Origin: Loigolactobacillus backii
Lineage (GTDB): Bacteria > Bacillota > Bacilli > Lactobacillales > Lactobacillaceae
DNA length: 50,782 bases
Assembly: GCF_003946275.1 (NCBI RefSeq)
Contig: NZ_RHNQ01000008.1
Span: forward strand, 1-50,782
Direction: 5' to 3'
Part shown: piece after piece, positions 16,728-26,281 of the stretch
Layout: the number at the start of each line of letters is the position of its first letter
How positions within the stretch are numbered: the stretch's first letter is position 1
Notes under the pieces: generated by a model
Told to the model about the DNA's origin: nothing
Database searches by the model: none
What the model saw: only the letters and a program-made list of their open reading frames with translations
Made by a program: the position numbers and the translations under genes

Positions 16728-17621
16728 AAGAACTTTTTGGTTAAAAACGGCCGGTAAAGGGGCTTTGATGAGAATTGGTTCGTAAGAAAAGGGTGTCAAT
16801 AAGTGCAAACGATCAGCGTGAAGAAATAAACGCACGTATTGATTACCTTGCGGATCATAGAGCGGATCGCCCACCAAAGGATGACCAATAGAAGCAAAAT
16901 GAACCCGAATTTGGTGTGTGCGACCAGTTTCTAACTCAATACCAACTAACGTTCGATCAGAGGCCTGTTTAAGGACCTTATAGTGCGTAATTGCGGTAAC
17001 CGCGTTTGTTCCGGCAACTTTGCGTTTTCGCTTATCAAATGGGTCACGGCCAATTGGTGCGTCAATGGTGCCTTGTTGTAGGTTAAGTTGACCGTGAATC
17101 CAAGCAATGTAATGGCGCTTGATTCGTTTAGTCTTAATTAGTCGATTTAGGATTGGGAGGACAACAGGATTCTTGGCAACAAGCAAAACGCCACTAGTTT
17201 CCATATCTAGACGATGAACAATGTAGGGCAGGCAATGTTGTGGTTCAAGGTAACTAGCAACATCGTTAAACAGACTATTATTTTCCCAAGGCTGGTTAGG
17301 GTGCGTCTTTTGTCCGATTGGCTTATTAACGGCCAAAATATCACTAGTTTCGTACAAGACGGCAGTTTGTGCGGCTTGACCTGCATGGTAGTTTGGTAAG
17401 GGTGTTCTGAAATCATTAGTTTCAAAAGTAAGCTCGATGAGATCACCTGGATGAATTAATGTATTGACACTTTGGTAAACGCCATTAACGGTAACGTGTT
17501 GTTTCACCCGAAGTTGGTGGTAAACCGATTTTGGAATGAGCCATTCCCGGCGTAATAAATCGCGCAGTGGTAATTCGGTGGCAGTTAGTCGCCGCTTAAG
17601 ATGATAGTGCCAAGCTTGCAA
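16707..17621 (-). CDS. RluD/RluA-type pseudouridine synthase
   Basis: Makes pseudouridine in rRNA or tRNA. The 304 residues begin with an S4-like RNA-binding region (about 15-80, including VKQHVTVNGVYQ) and contain the RluA-family signature IVHRLDMETSGVLLVAKN (about 134-151), with the catalytic aspartate in HRLD, and GRTHQIRVHFASIGHPLVGD near 230. Lactobacilli carry several paralogues of this type, so the target base cannot be assigned. Transcribed alone, convergent with argR; the start ATG follows AGGGAG on the minus strand. Confidence 0.93.
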   Translation of the reverse strand: MQAWHYHLKRRLTATELPLRDLLRREWLIPKSVYHQLRVKQHVTVNGVYQSVNTLIHPGDLIELTFETNDFRTPLPNYHAGQAAQTAVLYETSDILAVNKPIGQKTHPNQPWENNSLFNDVASYLEPQHCLPYIVHRLDMETSGVLLVAKNPVVLPILNRLIKTKRIKRHYIAWIHGQLNLQQGTIDAPIGRDPFDKRKRKVAGTNAVTAITHYKVLKQASDRTLVGIELETGRTHQIRVHFASIGHPLVGDPLYDPQGNQYVRLFLHADRLHLLTPFSYEPILIKAPLPAVFNQKVLLKKLPK

Positions 17622-17782
17622 ATGATCACTCCCTTATAAGTATTATTGTACTGAATTGTCGTCAGAATGGAAATTTAATTTGTTAATCCTTTTTTAACTT
17701 TTTTTCTGCCGATAAAAGTAAACAATTAAGTATGCTACAATAATGGAGCAATTAAAACATGGATCAATAATGGAGTTATGCT

Positions 17783-19930
17783 ATGACTAATTTTTGGAAT
17801 ACAATTAAGCGTGCTTTTCGAGCTGTTAAGCAAGCAATCGGGCCAATTATTCACCAACTAGGAAGGATATTGGGTCCTTACTGGCACGCGTTTTGGCACT
17901 GGTTAAAACATTTCTGGCACCGATTTCAGATTTGGCGTTGGTTATTGCTGATGTTCTTAATCTTATTTTTTGTCGTCAGTGCCTACCTGACCTATTTAGC
18001 AAAAACGGCTGATGTTGGTAATCTGAAGGCCAATTTACAGGCGACAACAACAATTTATGATCAAAATAATCAAAAGGCGGGTTCATTATACTCCCAAAAA
18101 GGAACTTACGTCAGTTACGATAAAATTTCGCCACAAATTCAAAATGCTGTTATTTCAACGGAGGATCGTTCTTTTTGGACGAATCCTGGTTTTAGTATTA
18201 AAGGGATGGCTCGTGCGGCGATTAGTTATGTGATTCACCACGGTGCAATTATGGGTGGCGGGAGCACTTTAACCCAACAGCTTGCTAAAAACGCCTTGTT
18301 AACGCAGAAACAAACCTTTAGTCGAAAGGCAGAGGAACTTTTTTTAGCAATTGAAATTAACAAGGTTTATACAAAAAAAGATATCCTAACGATGTACTTG
18401 AACAATGCCTATTTTGGAAATGGTGTTTGGGGTGTCCACGATGCTTCCGAAAAGTATTTTGGCCAAACGGCGCAAAATATTGATTCGGCGCAAGCTGCCA
18501 GTATCGCGGCAATGTTGCGCAGCCCAAGCTTTTATAATCCAATTGATCATCCGCAAAATAATATCGACCGGCGTAACCTGATTTTGGGCCTAATGGAGAC
18601 AAATAAAAAGTTAACGGCCGGTCAAGTTAAAACTGCTAAACAGGAGCCGTTGAACTTACAGGATCGGTATGAGCAAGCAGATGGCTATAAGTATCCCTAC
18701 TATTTCGATGCAGTAGTGGACGAAGCAATTAACAAGTACGGTATTTCTGAAGAAGATATTATGAATAAGGGTTACAAGATTTATACGGCGTTGAACCAAA
18801 CCTATCAAAGTAAGATGGAACAATCCTTTAAGGATGATTCGATATTCCCGGCCAACGCTAGTGATGGAACTAAGGTTCAAGGCGGTTCCGTGGCGATTGA
18901 TCCCCGGACTGGTGGGGTTAACGCGGTAGTTGGTGGTCGGGGCGAACACGTTTTCCGCGGCTATAATCGAGCAACGCAAATTAAACGGCAGCCAGGGTCC
19001 ACGATGAAGCCGTTAGCCGTTTATACGCCGGCCTTAGAAAATGGTTACCATTATGATTCTTCTTTAACTGACAAAAAGCTGTCTTATGGCTCTAATCACT
19101 ACACGCCAACCGATTACGGTAATAATTATTCTGGCAAAATTCCAATGTATACGGCGCTTGCACAAAGTTTAAATGCGCCTGCAGTTTGGTTACTTGACCA
19201 AATTGGTGTGCAAAAAGGTGTTGATTCCGTTGAGAACTTTGGTATTAATTTACCAAAGAGTGATCAGAATTTGGCCTTAGCGCTAGGTGGCCTAAAAGTA
19301 GGTGTCTCGCCGTACCAAATGGCGAGTGCGTATACTGCCTTTGCAAACAACGGTAAGCGGGCTAGTTCTCATTTTATTACAAAAATTGTTGATGCCAGTG
19401 GCAACGTTGTGGTGGACAATACAGACGTTAAAACTAAGCAGGTCATGTCGACTAAAGTGGCTAACCAAATGACAAGCATGTTGATGGGTGTCTTTGATCA
19501 CGGTACGGGCCAAAGTGCTAAACCGGCGGGCTATCAAGTGGCCGGTAAGACGGGGAGTACTGAGGTGCCTAATTCATATGGTTTTGGAACGAAGGATCAG
19601 TGGGTGGTCGGTTATACCCCTAACATTGTTGTTGCCACGTGGATTGGTTTTGATAATACCGACAGTAGTCACTTCTTGCAGGGAATCAGCGAGGAAGGTG
19701 TTGCGCCAGTTTGGAAGTCAGAAATGACGAATATTTTACCGAACACACCACAAACGGCCTTTAAGGTTCAGGATGCCCAGCAAATGGCTTCGGACGAGAA
19801 GTCGAGCAATTCTAATTCAACTTGGTGGAACAAGGTTCAGGATGGTGTCAATCAGGCCAAAAACAATCTTGATTCGGCTAAGGATAAGGCCAATAGTTGG
19901 GTTGATACAGTTAAGGGATTGTTCAATTAA
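17783..19930 (+). CDS. Class A penicillin-binding protein (PBP1A-like)
   Basis: A bifunctional peptidoglycan glycosyltransferase/transpeptidase anchored by one membrane helix (about residues 56-76). The glycosyltransferase domain has EDRSFW (about 128) and GGGSTLTQQLAKN (about 160). The transpeptidase domain has Ser406 in STMK, Ser462 in SLN and Lys589 in KTGS, the three active-site motifs. 715 residues, typical. The cytoplasmic tail just before the helix (about 24-55) is strikingly rich in Trp and His (WHAFWHW, HFWHRF). The C-terminal 45 residues are Ser/Asn/Lys-rich linker-like sequence. Single-gene transcription unit; a -10 TACAAT lies about 45 bp upstream. Confidence 0.95.
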   Translation: MTNFWNTIKRAFRAVKQAIGPIIHQLGRILGPYWHAFWHWLKHFWHRFQIWRWLLLMFLILFFVVSAYLTYLAKTADVGNLKANLQATTTIYDQNNQKAGSLYSQKGTYVSYDKISPQIQNAVISTEDRSFWTNPGFSIKGMARAAISYVIHHGAIMGGGSTLTQQLAKNALLTQKQTFSRKAEELFLAIEINKVYTKKDILTMYLNNAYFGNGVWGVHDASEKYFGQTAQNIDSAQAASIAAMLRSPSFYNPIDHPQNNIDRRNLILGLMETNKKLTAGQVKTAKQEPLNLQDRYEQADGYKYPYYFDAVVDEAINKYGISEEDIMNKGYKIYTALNQTYQSKMEQSFKDDSIFPANASDGTKVQGGSVAIDPRTGGVNAVVGGRGEHVFRGYNRATQIKRQPGSTMKPLAVYTPALENGYHYDSSLTDKKLSYGSNHYTPTDYGNNYSGKIPMYTALAQSLNAPAVWLLDQIGVQKGVDSVENFGINLPKSDQNLALALGGLKVGVSPYQMASAYTAFANNGKRASSHFITKIVDASGNVVVDNTDVKTKQVMSTKVANQMTSMLMGVFDHGTGQSAKPAGYQVAGKTGSTEVPNSYGFGTKDQWVVGYTPNIVVATWIGFDNTDSSHFLQGISEEGVAPVWKSEMTNILPNTPQTAFKVQDAQQMASDEKSSNSNSTWWNKVQDGVNQAKNNLDSAKDKANSWVDTVKGLFN

Positions 19931-19959
19931 GAGTCCTTATAGAAACTGCTTTCAGTTCA

Positions 19960-19968
19960 TGATATAAT
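19960..19968 (+). promoter_or_regulatory. Extended -10 of yheA-like gene
   Basis: TGATATAAT (TG at 19960-19961, TATAAT at 19963-19968), 32 bp before the start codon. Confidence 0.65.
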
Positions 19969-19999
19969 TAAAAATACAGATTAATTAAGGAGATGCATT

Positions 20000-20344
20000 A
20001 TGGCAGTTAAAGTTTATGATATTGCAAACCAACTTGAGGGCGAACTACGTAAAACTGATGAATTTTTGGCTTTGGAGTCAGCTTACACTGAATTAAAAAA
20101 GAATCAGAAGGCTTATGATCTTTTTAAGAATTTTCAACAAATAAATATGAAGTTACAGCAAAAACAAATGCAAGGTGAAAATTTAGAGGATTCAGAAATT
20201 GATGAGGCTAAAAAGCTTGCGGATAAAGTTGGTAAATTTAAAGAAATTCAGACCTTAATGGAAAAAGAAAAAGGTTTGAGCCAAATCATGGAAGACTTAA
20301 ATGGCATTATTACTAAGCCAGTTCAGGAACTTTACGCAAACTAG
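20000..20344 (+). CDS. yheA: YheA-type (UPF0342, YlbF/YmcA superfamily) protein
   Basis: A small, all-helical, highly charged cytoplasmic protein of 114 residues belonging to the YlbF/YmcA/YheA superfamily. Relatives YlbF and YmcA are part of the Y-complex that affects RNase Y activity; the YheA branch has no established function. The stretch KNQKAYDLFKNFQQINMKLQ (about 33-52) is the superfamily hallmark. It is preceded by AAGGAG and ATG. In Bacillus the homologue also lies next to yhaMNO, so the linkage with the downstream nuclease genes is conserved, though here a palindromic repeat separates them. Confidence 0.88.
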   Translation: MAVKVYDIANQLEGELRKTDEFLALESAYTELKKNQKAYDLFKNFQQINMKLQQKQMQGENLEDSEIDEAKKLADKVGKFKEIQTLMEKEKGLSQIMEDLNGIITKPVQELYAN

Positions 20345-20395
20345 TTCATGCTGGGGAGATATTTTTACTAGTATTTTCCTGATTAATTAGTGAAA

Positions 20396-20516
20396 CTGAC
20401 ATTTGGCGCACGTTCTAGAGTAACGTTCAGAAATAGCAAGCGGAGGCCGGGACAAAAGTCCTGGCCTCTTATTGTTTCCGATCATTATGCTAGAACGTGC
20501 GCCAAAACCAACTTTT
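20396..20516. repeat. Long palindromic intergenic repeat R1 (full copy)
   Basis: Outer arms TTTGGCGCACGTTCTAG (20401-20417) and CTAGAACGTGCGCCAAA are exact complements. The innermost hairpin is GAGGCCGGGAC-aaaa-GTCCTGGCCTC. The middle arms are degenerate. Related elements are at 25632, 25772 and 33292. There is no open reading frame or transposase in it. A further GCCAAAA/TTTTGGC hairpin follows at the right edge. Confidence 0.9.
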
Positions 20517-20659
20517 GGCCCATTTCCGCTTTTGTTTAATTATAAAATCAGGAATTGCGAATGTACGTTCCCTATGCTAGAGTAGGATTTAGCTTAACTT
20601 TAGTCTGATTATTTAGAAAAGAGGTTAATCTATTAAAGCAGTGCTTTGATAGTTATAAT

Positions 20660-21883
20660 ATGAAATTTATTCACGCAGCGGATTTACATCTAGATAGTCC
20701 TTTTCAAGGCCTAAAAACGGCTTCTGATCAACTTTGGCAAGTTATTCATGATTCACCATTTGTTGCTTTTAAAAGGCTAGTTGATGATGCCATTAGGTTT
20801 CAGGTGGATTTTATTTGTTTAGTTGGTGACTTATACGACCAGACGACGCAAAGTATTCAAGTTCAGGCCTTTTTGGTTAATCAATTTAAACGGCTGCAGG
20901 TCGAAAAGATTCCCGTTTATTTGAGTTACGGTAATCACGATTTTTTAGCCTCAGATAGTGTTAAGTTGGATTTTCCAGCTAATGTGCATGTTTTTCCTGG
21001 TGAAGGAGCTACGTTTACTTTAATAACGGCTGCTGGCGAAAAAGTGGCCCTGAGTGGCTTTAGTTACACAAATCGCTGGGTTACTAAAGATATGACCTCG
21101 TTATTCCCAGTTAAAGGTCAGGTTGATTATCAAATTGGCCTACTACATGGTTCTGAAAGCAGTGTTGCTTCAGAACATGCCGTTTATGCACCATTTAATC
21201 TTAGTGAGTTATTGAGTAAAAATTATGATTATTGGGCCTTGGGTCACATCCACAAGCGGCAAGTTTTAAAGCAGGATCCGCCGATTGTCTATTCTGGTAA
21301 CATTCAGGGGCGGCATAAAAAGGAATCAGGTGAGAAGGGCTATTATCTGGTTACAACTTCCGCTGATCGGCAATTAAATCTTGAATTTCATCCGGTAGAA
21401 GTTATTGAATGGCGCCAAATAGTGGTTTCTGTTAAACAAGTGGTGCGTCTAAACACAATTATTAATCTAATTGAAGAACAAGTGGCCAAGTTACCGCAAG
21501 CGCATCATTTGTTATTAAGCATTCAATTAAGCGACAGTAATCAATTAAGTCCGGCGTTACTAAAACGGATTCAGGCGGGTGAACTTCTTGAATATTTGCA
21601 ACAGCAGTCCCCGGCGCAACCTTATCTTCGTTATATTTATGAACTAAAACTGGTTAACAATGTGATCCCAAATTTTCAATCTTTAGACACGCAGTATTGG
21701 CAAAAGGCGGCCGATCTGATCTTTAATGAAGAAAGTCTGCAAGAACTTGCTGGATCGTTGCTGCAGTATCCATTTCTAGATACATTGATCAAGCAAGCTG
21801 ATTTTCAGGCGGAGCTTAAAAATGACGTGCTAACTTTGCTAGATGAAATTAATCAGAACGGAGTTGCTAGCGATGAAGATTGA
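20660..21883 (+). CDS. yhaO: SbcD-like metallophosphoesterase YhaO
   Basis: The nuclease partner of the YhaN ATPase, comparable to SbcD/Mre11, acting on DNA ends. 407 residues. The calcineurin-type metal motifs are in order: DLHLDSP (about 8), VGDLYDQ (about 55), YGNHDF (about 90), HGSES (about 155) and LGHIHKRQ (about 193). It overlaps yhaN by 11 bp, so the two are translationally coupled. Function is inferred from the family; B. subtilis YhaO/YhaN are implicated in DNA repair. Confidence 0.92.
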   Translation: MKFIHAADLHLDSPFQGLKTASDQLWQVIHDSPFVAFKRLVDDAIRFQVDFICLVGDLYDQTTQSIQVQAFLVNQFKRLQVEKIPVYLSYGNHDFLASDSVKLDFPANVHVFPGEGATFTLITAAGEKVALSGFSYTNRWVTKDMTSLFPVKGQVDYQIGLLHGSESSVASEHAVYAPFNLSELLSKNYDYWALGHIHKRQVLKQDPPIVYSGNIQGRHKKESGEKGYYLVTTSADRQLNLEFHPVEVIEWRQIVVSVKQVVRLNTIINLIEEQVAKLPQAHHLLLSIQLSDSNQLSPALLKRIQAGELLEYLQQQSPAQPYLRYIYELKLVNNVIPNFQSLDTQYWQKAADLIFNEESLQELAGSLLQYPFLDTLIKQADFQAELKNDVLTLLDEINQNGVASDED

Positions 21884-24551
21884 ACAGGCAACAATTTTTG
21901 GCTTCGGTAAATGGCATGATCGTACTTTTGATTTTCAGGCGAACATTCAATTGATTTATGGATTAAATGAGGCAGGAAAGTCGACGCTAAGTTCATTTAT
22001 CACTGGTGTGTTATTTGGGTTTGCAACCAAGAAGCAACCTTACCAGCAATATTTACCCAAGGCTGGTCATAGTTATGGTGGGACAGTAACCATTGCAACA
22101 AGTAAGCAGCATTTTGTGATTAAGCGGGTGGGCGGTAAAGCCGGCGGTGTCGTAACGGTGACTGATGAAGATGGAAAAGTTTATGGTGAACAATTTCTGG
22201 CTCAATTACTGGCACCAATTACACCACAATTATTTCAGGCGGTTTTTCATTTTGACGAACGATCCTTGAATCAAATCTTTCATTTATCTAAGGCCGACTT
22301 AAATCAACATTTGTTAGCGGTGGGGGCAGTTGGCAGCGATAAATGGTTACAGCAGGCTGCCACTTACCAGCGTGAGGCGGCCAAACTTTATCGCCAAAAA
22401 GGGCGAATTTGGCCATTAAATGTTGCATTAAAGCAATTGACAGAACTACAAAGGAAGGTAAATCAAGCCCGGGGAGCCTTTCCTAAGTACATGCAACTAG
22501 TACAGGAAAAACAAGAAAAAGAGCAACAATTGGCCAAATTAACAACAGATGAAGCCCAGTTAAGTCAAGAAAAAGGTCGCCTTGAACGTCTGGTGAAGAG
22601 CTGGCCGGATTACCAAACCTACTTGCAATTGAAGCAAGTAAGTGTGAATCAATCAACTTGGTTAACTGATCAAGATTTGGCGCAATATTCGGAATATAAG
22701 CATCAATTGGCGTTAACAACGACAGATCTTCAACAGGTCAGTCAAAAAATTGCCGAGCGCACCAAGAGTCAAGCTTTAACCCCAGCATTTCAATTTTATA
22801 TTGCAAATAATGAGCGCTTTGGCCAATTACTGACGCAAAAGGATCAGATTGAGCAGTTATTAGTCGGCCAAGAGTTACTAACTAATAATCAACAGGCTAC
22901 ACAATTGGAACAACAAGAATTAGAATCGGAATTAGGAATTCAGATAGCTGTTGAACCTTTAAGTAAAGCTGATCTGGCAGTGGCTCAAAATAACTTTGCC
23001 GAACAAACAACCTTAAGACAACAATTAATTGAGCAGGAACAATTACGACAGCAAATGGTTGAACATAATGATCAGTTAGAACAAGAAGTTTCCAAATTAG
23101 AGCAAAAAACACCAGAAACTAACCGCTGGCCGGCTACATTAGGAATAAGTTTAGTGGTAACTATCATTGGTCTTTTATTACCTGGTGGTTTCAAATTAAT
23201 AAGCTTATTTGGTTTGGCGGCCAGTGGCTGGTTCATTTACCAACAGCAAACCCAGCGGAACACCGCAAGTAAGGCTAACACTGAGTGGCAGCAAACTTTG
23301 GCCCGACTTGATGCGCAAAAAGAGCAATTACAAGTTATAACGACCAAATTAACTCAATTACGGCAGCGACAGGCCGGATTACAACAAATTTGGGATAATT
23401 TAAAAGCACGTTACCACTATCAGACTTTGACGACCAATTTAATTTTAAATCGCCAGCATGATTTAAGCCGGCTACAACAACTAGAGGTAACAACGCATAA
23501 AATAACGGAGCAATTGACCCAGCAACAACAGCAAATTAGCGCTTGGTTGGATGAATTCTCTTTTGCGCAGGAATGGCTACCAATTAATAAAAAGGAACCT
23601 AAAAAAGCCGTCAGGCAAATTATTGATTTTTATCAAGAAATGCAACGTAAGGCCAGCGAGCTGGGTAACCGGGACCAGCAATATACTTATTATCAGGAAC
23701 AAGCAACACGCTTACAACGGCAAATCAAGGACTGGCAAGAAAAGCAATCTGATTTTCTAACGCAACATCATTTAGTAAGCGATCACGAATTACAAAAGTC
23801 AGTTGAACGACAACAGTTGCAGAGTGAGCAACAGCAACAATTTAATTATTTAGCTAATCAATTAGGTGACCTTGTAGCTGATTTTAAGGATTATTCAACC
23901 CAAAACCAGCTAGAAACGGCATTGGTAAGTGTTAGTGACCAAGAAAAGCGGCTGCAGCAACAGCTAATGGTACTGCAACAACAATTGGTTAAGCTGCAAG
24001 CAACGATGCAGCAATTAGTGAGTGACGGTACTTATCAAGATCTTTTACAACAAGTGGCTCAACAGGAAGCACAAATTAGCGAACTAACACAACAGTGGTT
24101 AGCTAAACGGCTAGCAAGTGAATGGATTACGGCAACTTTAACGGCGGCCTCGACGCAAAGATTTCCACAATTATTGCGGCTAGCGACCCGGTACTTTGCT
24201 ATTTTAACGAATGATCGTTATGATAAAATAAGTGTGGCGCCGGATCTAATAACAGTTAGGGAAAGTAAGCAGGCGACAATTTTTGCGGTTGGAGAATTAT
24301 CACAAGGCACAGCAGAGCAATTATACGTTGCTTTTAAGTTGGCCTTTGCGCAAGAAATCAGTGATGTTGCTAAAATGCCATTTATTATTGATGATGGCTT
24401 TATTAATTTTGATCCACCACGGCGTCAAGCAATTTTAAAATTATTAAAGCAAATTAGTCAGCACAATCAAATTATTTATTTTACGGCCAATGAAGCTGAC
24501 CTTAATTCGTTTGCACCAGAAGAAATAATTCAGTTAAAAAGGAAAGGATGA
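21873..24551 (+). CDS. yhaN: SbcC/Rad50-like ATPase YhaN
   Basis: Partner ATPase of YhaO. Walker A GLNEAGKST is at 30-38; a long Gln-rich coiled coil follows (about 190-800); the ABC signature LSQGTAEQ is near 808 and Walker B FIIDDGF near 838, as in split-ATPase SMC-like proteins. About 892 residues. Unlike Rad50, the coiled coil is interrupted near 418-460 by a strongly hydrophobic pair of segments that look membrane-spanning. The frame extends to 21843, but ATG 21873 begins with the family's usual MKIEQATIFGFG, so I use it. Co-transcribed with yhaO and yhaM. Confidence 0.92.
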   Translation: MKIEQATIFGFGKWHDRTFDFQANIQLIYGLNEAGKSTLSSFITGVLFGFATKKQPYQQYLPKAGHSYGGTVTIATSKQHFVIKRVGGKAGGVVTVTDEDGKVYGEQFLAQLLAPITPQLFQAVFHFDERSLNQIFHLSKADLNQHLLAVGAVGSDKWLQQAATYQREAAKLYRQKGRIWPLNVALKQLTELQRKVNQARGAFPKYMQLVQEKQEKEQQLAKLTTDEAQLSQEKGRLERLVKSWPDYQTYLQLKQVSVNQSTWLTDQDLAQYSEYKHQLALTTTDLQQVSQKIAERTKSQALTPAFQFYIANNERFGQLLTQKDQIEQLLVGQELLTNNQQATQLEQQELESELGIQIAVEPLSKADLAVAQNNFAEQTTLRQQLIEQEQLRQQMVEHNDQLEQEVSKLEQKTPETNRWPATLGISLVVTIIGLLLPGGFKLISLFGLAASGWFIYQQQTQRNTASKANTEWQQTLARLDAQKEQLQVITTKLTQLRQRQAGLQQIWDNLKARYHYQTLTTNLILNRQHDLSRLQQLEVTTHKITEQLTQQQQQISAWLDEFSFAQEWLPINKKEPKKAVRQIIDFYQEMQRKASELGNRDQQYTYYQEQATRLQRQIKDWQEKQSDFLTQHHLVSDHELQKSVERQQLQSEQQQQFNYLANQLGDLVADFKDYSTQNQLETALVSVSDQEKRLQQQLMVLQQQLVKLQATMQQLVSDGTYQDLLQQVAQQEAQISELTQQWLAKRLASEWITATLTAASTQRFPQLLRLATRYFAILTNDRYDKISVAPDLITVRESKQATIFAVGELSQGTAEQLYVAFKLAFAQEISDVAKMPFIIDDGFINFDPPRRQAILKLLKQISQHNQIIYFTANEADLNSFAPEEIIQLKRKG

Positions 24552-24556
24552 TTTTA

Positions 24557-25528
24557 GTGGCTGAAAAAAAGCTTTTTGATTACCAAAATAACGAAAATGT
24601 TGCTCTATTCGTTGTGGTTAAGGGTGCAGAAGTTCGTTTGGCTAAAAACGGGAAGAAATTCATTGCCTTTACGTTTGAAGATAGTTCTGGACAAATAACG
24701 GCCAAATTTTGGGATGCCAGTGAAACCGATATTACTAGTTTTCAGGCGGGTAAGGTAGTCTATTTAACTGGTAAGCGCGAGTTGTATCAAGGAAAACCAC
24801 AAATTAAACTGTTTAAATTACGATTGGCACAAGAGGCGGATCATCAAACTGCAACTGATTTTTTACCGAAAGCACCTTTGAGTAAGTCAGATTTAGAACA
24901 AGAAATTAACCAGGCAGTTTTTGCAATTACGAATCCGAATTGGAATCGGATTGTTCGCTGGATTTTACAACGGCACCAAACGGAATTCTTTGATTATCCG
25001 GCCGCTAAGACCAACCACCATGCTTTTGAAGGCGGTTTAGCGTTTCATACGGTCACCATGTTACATTTGGCACAGGCAATTTGTGCTGAGTATTCATTTA
25101 TTAAACAACCGTTACTGTACGCGGGAATTATTTTACATGATATGGGTAAAACGATTGAACTATCTGGTGCAATGGCAACAACTTATACATTGGCCGGCAA
25201 TTTACTTGGACACATTGTTCTGATTGATGAAGAAATTGTTCGGGCTTGTACGGCACTTAAAATCGATCCTAGTAGTGAAGAATTGCTGCTTTTACGACAC
25301 GTCATTTTGGCGCATCATGGCCGTAAAGAATATGGTTCACCAGTTGAACCAGAAATATTAGAGGCCGAAGTGCTGCACCACATTGATGATCTAGATGCCT
25401 CGATAATGATGCTTCAGGGAACACTTGAGCACACAGAACCTGGTAATTTTTCAGAACGAATTTTTGGAATGGATGGCCGGCACTTTTACCGACCAGAGAT
25501 GAAAGTGATTGATCCCAAAACGGATTAA
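24557..25528 (+). CDS. yhaM: 3'-5' exoribonuclease YhaM
   Basis: A 3'-5' exonuclease acting on RNA and single-stranded DNA. An N-terminal OB-fold (about 10-90: AEVRLAKNGKKFIAFTFED) is followed by an HD domain with NHHAFEGGLAFH (about 155) and the metal pair in ILHDMGK (about 193). ATG 24548 overlaps the yhaN stop but touches the GGAAAGG ribosome site; GTG 24557 has proper spacing and yields about 323 residues, closer to the family. Last gene of the yhaO-yhaN-yhaM unit. Confidence 0.92.
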   Translation: MAEKKLFDYQNNENVALFVVVKGAEVRLAKNGKKFIAFTFEDSSGQITAKFWDASETDITSFQAGKVVYLTGKRELYQGKPQIKLFKLRLAQEADHQTATDFLPKAPLSKSDLEQEINQAVFAITNPNWNRIVRWILQRHQTEFFDYPAAKTNHHAFEGGLAFHTVTMLHLAQAICAEYSFIKQPLLYAGIILHDMGKTIELSGAMATTYTLAGNLLGHIVLIDEEIVRACTALKIDPSSEELLLLRHVILAHHGRKEYGSPVEPEILEAEVLHHIDDLDASIMMLQGTLEHTEPGNFSERIFGMDGRHFYRPEMKVIDPKTD

Positions 25529-25631
25529 TGTACCTGAATGAAAGTGTGCCTAGTCGAGCCATGGTTGCTTGAAAATTATTTTCGCAAGTATTTTCTGACT
25601 AGTCCGGCCAAAATATGTCTGAAAGGCAGCC

Positions 25632-25748
25632 TTTTAGCGCACGTTTTATCTAGAAGGTGCAGTTCAGAAAAATAACAATAGGCGGCTGGGACAAAAGTCC
25701 TAGCCGCTTATTGTTTCCGATCATTATTCTAGAATGTGCAGCAAAAGT
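25632..25748. repeat. Long palindromic intergenic repeat R2 (full copy)
   Basis: Inner hairpin GCGGCTGGGAC-aaaa-GTCCTAGCCGC (25683-25708). The left outer arm TTTTAGCGCACG (25633-) and right arm CTAGAATGTGCAGC match R1 with changes; the right middle arm TTATTGTTTCCGATCATTAT is the same as in R1. Confidence 0.88.
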
Positions 25749-25771
25749 CTGGGTGCACTCCTCTATTTAAT

Positions 25772-25842
25772 TAGAGGCTGGGACAAAAAGTCCTAGCCTC
25801 TTACTGTTTACGAACATTGCTCTAGAACGTGCGCCAAAAGTC
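25772..25842. repeat. Palindromic repeat R3 (right half)
   Basis: Inner hairpin GAGGCTGGGAC-aaaaa-GTCCTAGCCTC (25774-25800), then TTACTGTTTACGAACATTG and the outer arm CTAGAACGTGCGCCAAAAG. The left outer arm is absent. It stands immediately after R2 in the same orientation. Confidence 0.86.
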
Positions 25843-25954
25843 TGAATTTACGTGCCTAACTACAGTTAATTCAATAACCATAGTACGGTTATTGGATCAG
25901 CTTACGTTACGCAGTGAACCCCAAACCGACTTTTGTCACACTCCCCTAGACTTA

Positions 25955-26281
25955 CTAGGCTAGCGCAAAAAAACGGATTAAGGCCATTGCGATAATACCA
26001 ACGACGACAATTGCCAGCAAACTTTTAGTAATAATTGCCGTTAAAATTGCTGGCAGTGAGGCCAAAAGATTTTCTAAATCAATACCTGGTAGTCGTCCTT
26101 GATGGGGTATCAATAAATTTTCAACAAAGAGTGCCGTCATAATGGCAATTGGAACAAAGGATAAAAAATGGATTAACCATTTAGGCAGTGAAAAATTTTT
26201 AACTAGAAGGAAAGGAAAAGTTCGTGATAGGACTGTCACGATACCGCAACCGATAATTGTCCAAAAGATATAGCGAGTCAC
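25955..26281 (-). CDS. azlD: AzlD branched-chain amino acid exporter subunit
   Basis: Small membrane subunit of an AzlCD-type exporter for branched-chain amino acids. 108 residues with four hydrophobic spans; PFLLVKNFSLPKWLIHFLSF near residue 23 is characteristic. It overlaps the end of azlC by 4 bp (ATGA type), so the two are coupled. The pair lies between yhaM and prsA, which are closer together in Bacillus, and is bordered by repeats R2 and R3. Confidence 0.92.
   Translation of the reverse strand: MTRYIFWTIIGCGIVTVLSRTFPFLLVKNFSLPKWLIHFLSFVPIAIMTALFVENLLIPHQGRLPGIDLENLLASLPAILTAIITKSLLAIVVVGIIAMALIRFFALA

Larger units (their letters stand above)
25529..25954. other. Repeat-filled intergenic region, yhaM to azlD
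   Basis: 426 bp at the meeting point of convergent transcription. Besides R2 and R3 it holds a hairpin CAATAACC/GGTTATTG (25872-25894), which may terminate one of the converging units. No gene was found. Confidence 0.8.

Noticed and set aside
20396-20516. R1 as an insertion sequence or CRISPR unit
   Set aside because: No coding capacity, no regular spaced array, and no target-site duplication visible; palindromic symmetry fits an intergenic repeat better.
25302-25562. 86-codon minus-strand frame at the end of yhaM
   Set aside because: Almost entirely antisense to the conserved HD-domain coding sequence of yhaM.
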